Below, in pieces: positions 63,971 through 64,000 of a stretch of 64,000 nucleotides of DNA. The stretch is from NCBI GenBank assembly GCA_945874155.1, contig CAMCFO010000007.1:1-64000 (forward strand), given 5' to 3'. The stretch is from an uncultured Bacteroidales bacterium (lineage in GTDB: Bacteria > Bacteroidota > Bacteroidia > Bacteroidales > UBA932). The notes under the pieces were generated by a model. That model was not told the origin of the DNA. It searched no databases and worked only from the letters and a program-made list of their open reading frames with translations. Within the stretch, counting starts at the first letter, position 1, and each line of letters starts with the position of its first letter. Both the position numbers and the translations under genes were made by a program.

Positions 63971-64000
63971 ACTTGATTGCGGCAGGTCTTCTGACTCGTT
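63971..64000 (-). promoter_or_regulatory. 3' end of a cobalamin riboswitch
   Basis: On the minus strand the window edge reads GAGTCAGAAGACCTGCCG, the conserved 3' signature of the adenosylcobalamin riboswitch (GAGUC-GxAGACCUGCC). The aptamer 5' part is outside the window. It lies about 50 bp before btuB, so B12 should repress the btuBC transport genes. Confidence 0.85.

Overview
The window looks like chromosomal DNA of a Gram-negative Bacteroidota, most likely order Bacteroidales. Support: many lipoprotein signal peptides; a SusE/SusF-type starch-binding lipoprotein beside a GH97 alpha-glucosidase; Bacteroidota-restricted families (DUF4293, DUF3822, short primary sigma factor); and repeated promoter matches to the Bacteroidota pattern TTTG-N19/20-TAnnTTTG instead of -35/-10 boxes. 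Most of it is compact housekeeping DNA with ATGA-type stop/start overlaps. I cannot name a genus. No rRNA, tRNA or CRISPR array was seen.

Layout. 1-311: a start-less RhuM gene relic and two tight hairpins, the second overlapping the end of xerD. 0.3-5.3 kb: xerD, dipeptidyl-peptidase III, a clostripain-like peptidase and a deoxynucleoside kinase. 5.3-11.3 kb: a leftward six-gene operon (nrnA, two FKBP lipoproteins, a MATE exporter, a cytidylate-kinase-like protein, a beta-lactamase-fold hydrolase). 11.4-22 kb: rsmD, fabF, a membrane LytTR regulator, a nucleoside phosphorylase, nadD, gmk, fba, pnuC, mazG and an esterase. 22-28.6 kb: a clpC-like gene divergent from gyrA, then a TPR protein. 28.8-32.6 kb: a two-gene starch locus without susC/susD. 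32.6-43.2 kb: mtaB, folB, an RsmI paralogue and tamB, divergent from tsaD and an FAD oxidoreductase.

43.2-47.6 kb is the accessory part. A 93-bp imperfect direct repeat derived from the 3' end of the oxidoreductase gene (43127-43219 and 47496-47588) flanks: an AbiF/Abi_2 HEPN protein with its own promoter and a hairpin leader; about 900 bp of hairpin-rich DNA without a recognisable gene; a TonB-C-like protein; a 48-aa truncated protein; an HNH endonuclease; and an IS4-family transposase relic that ends at the right repeat. Sequence resembling the glycerate-kinase promoter/5' end sits at the left edge, so the flanks look like a duplicated segment whose left glycerate-kinase copy was lost. The right copy now supplies the last residues of the surviving glycerate kinase.

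47.5-64 kb returns to core genes: glycerate kinase, a Y-family polymerase, a degenerate fumarylacetoacetase-like protein, an exonuclease, dnaN, an HtrA protease, the primary sigma factor and argS. The end is a methionine/B12 module: metF and cobalamin-dependent metH overlap, and converge on btuB- and btuC-like transport genes preceded by the 3' end of a cobalamin riboswitch at the window edge. The btuC-like gene lacks its usual first 60-70 residues.

The best candidate for a little-described system is the AbiF locus (43348-44500) with its possible RNA partner.
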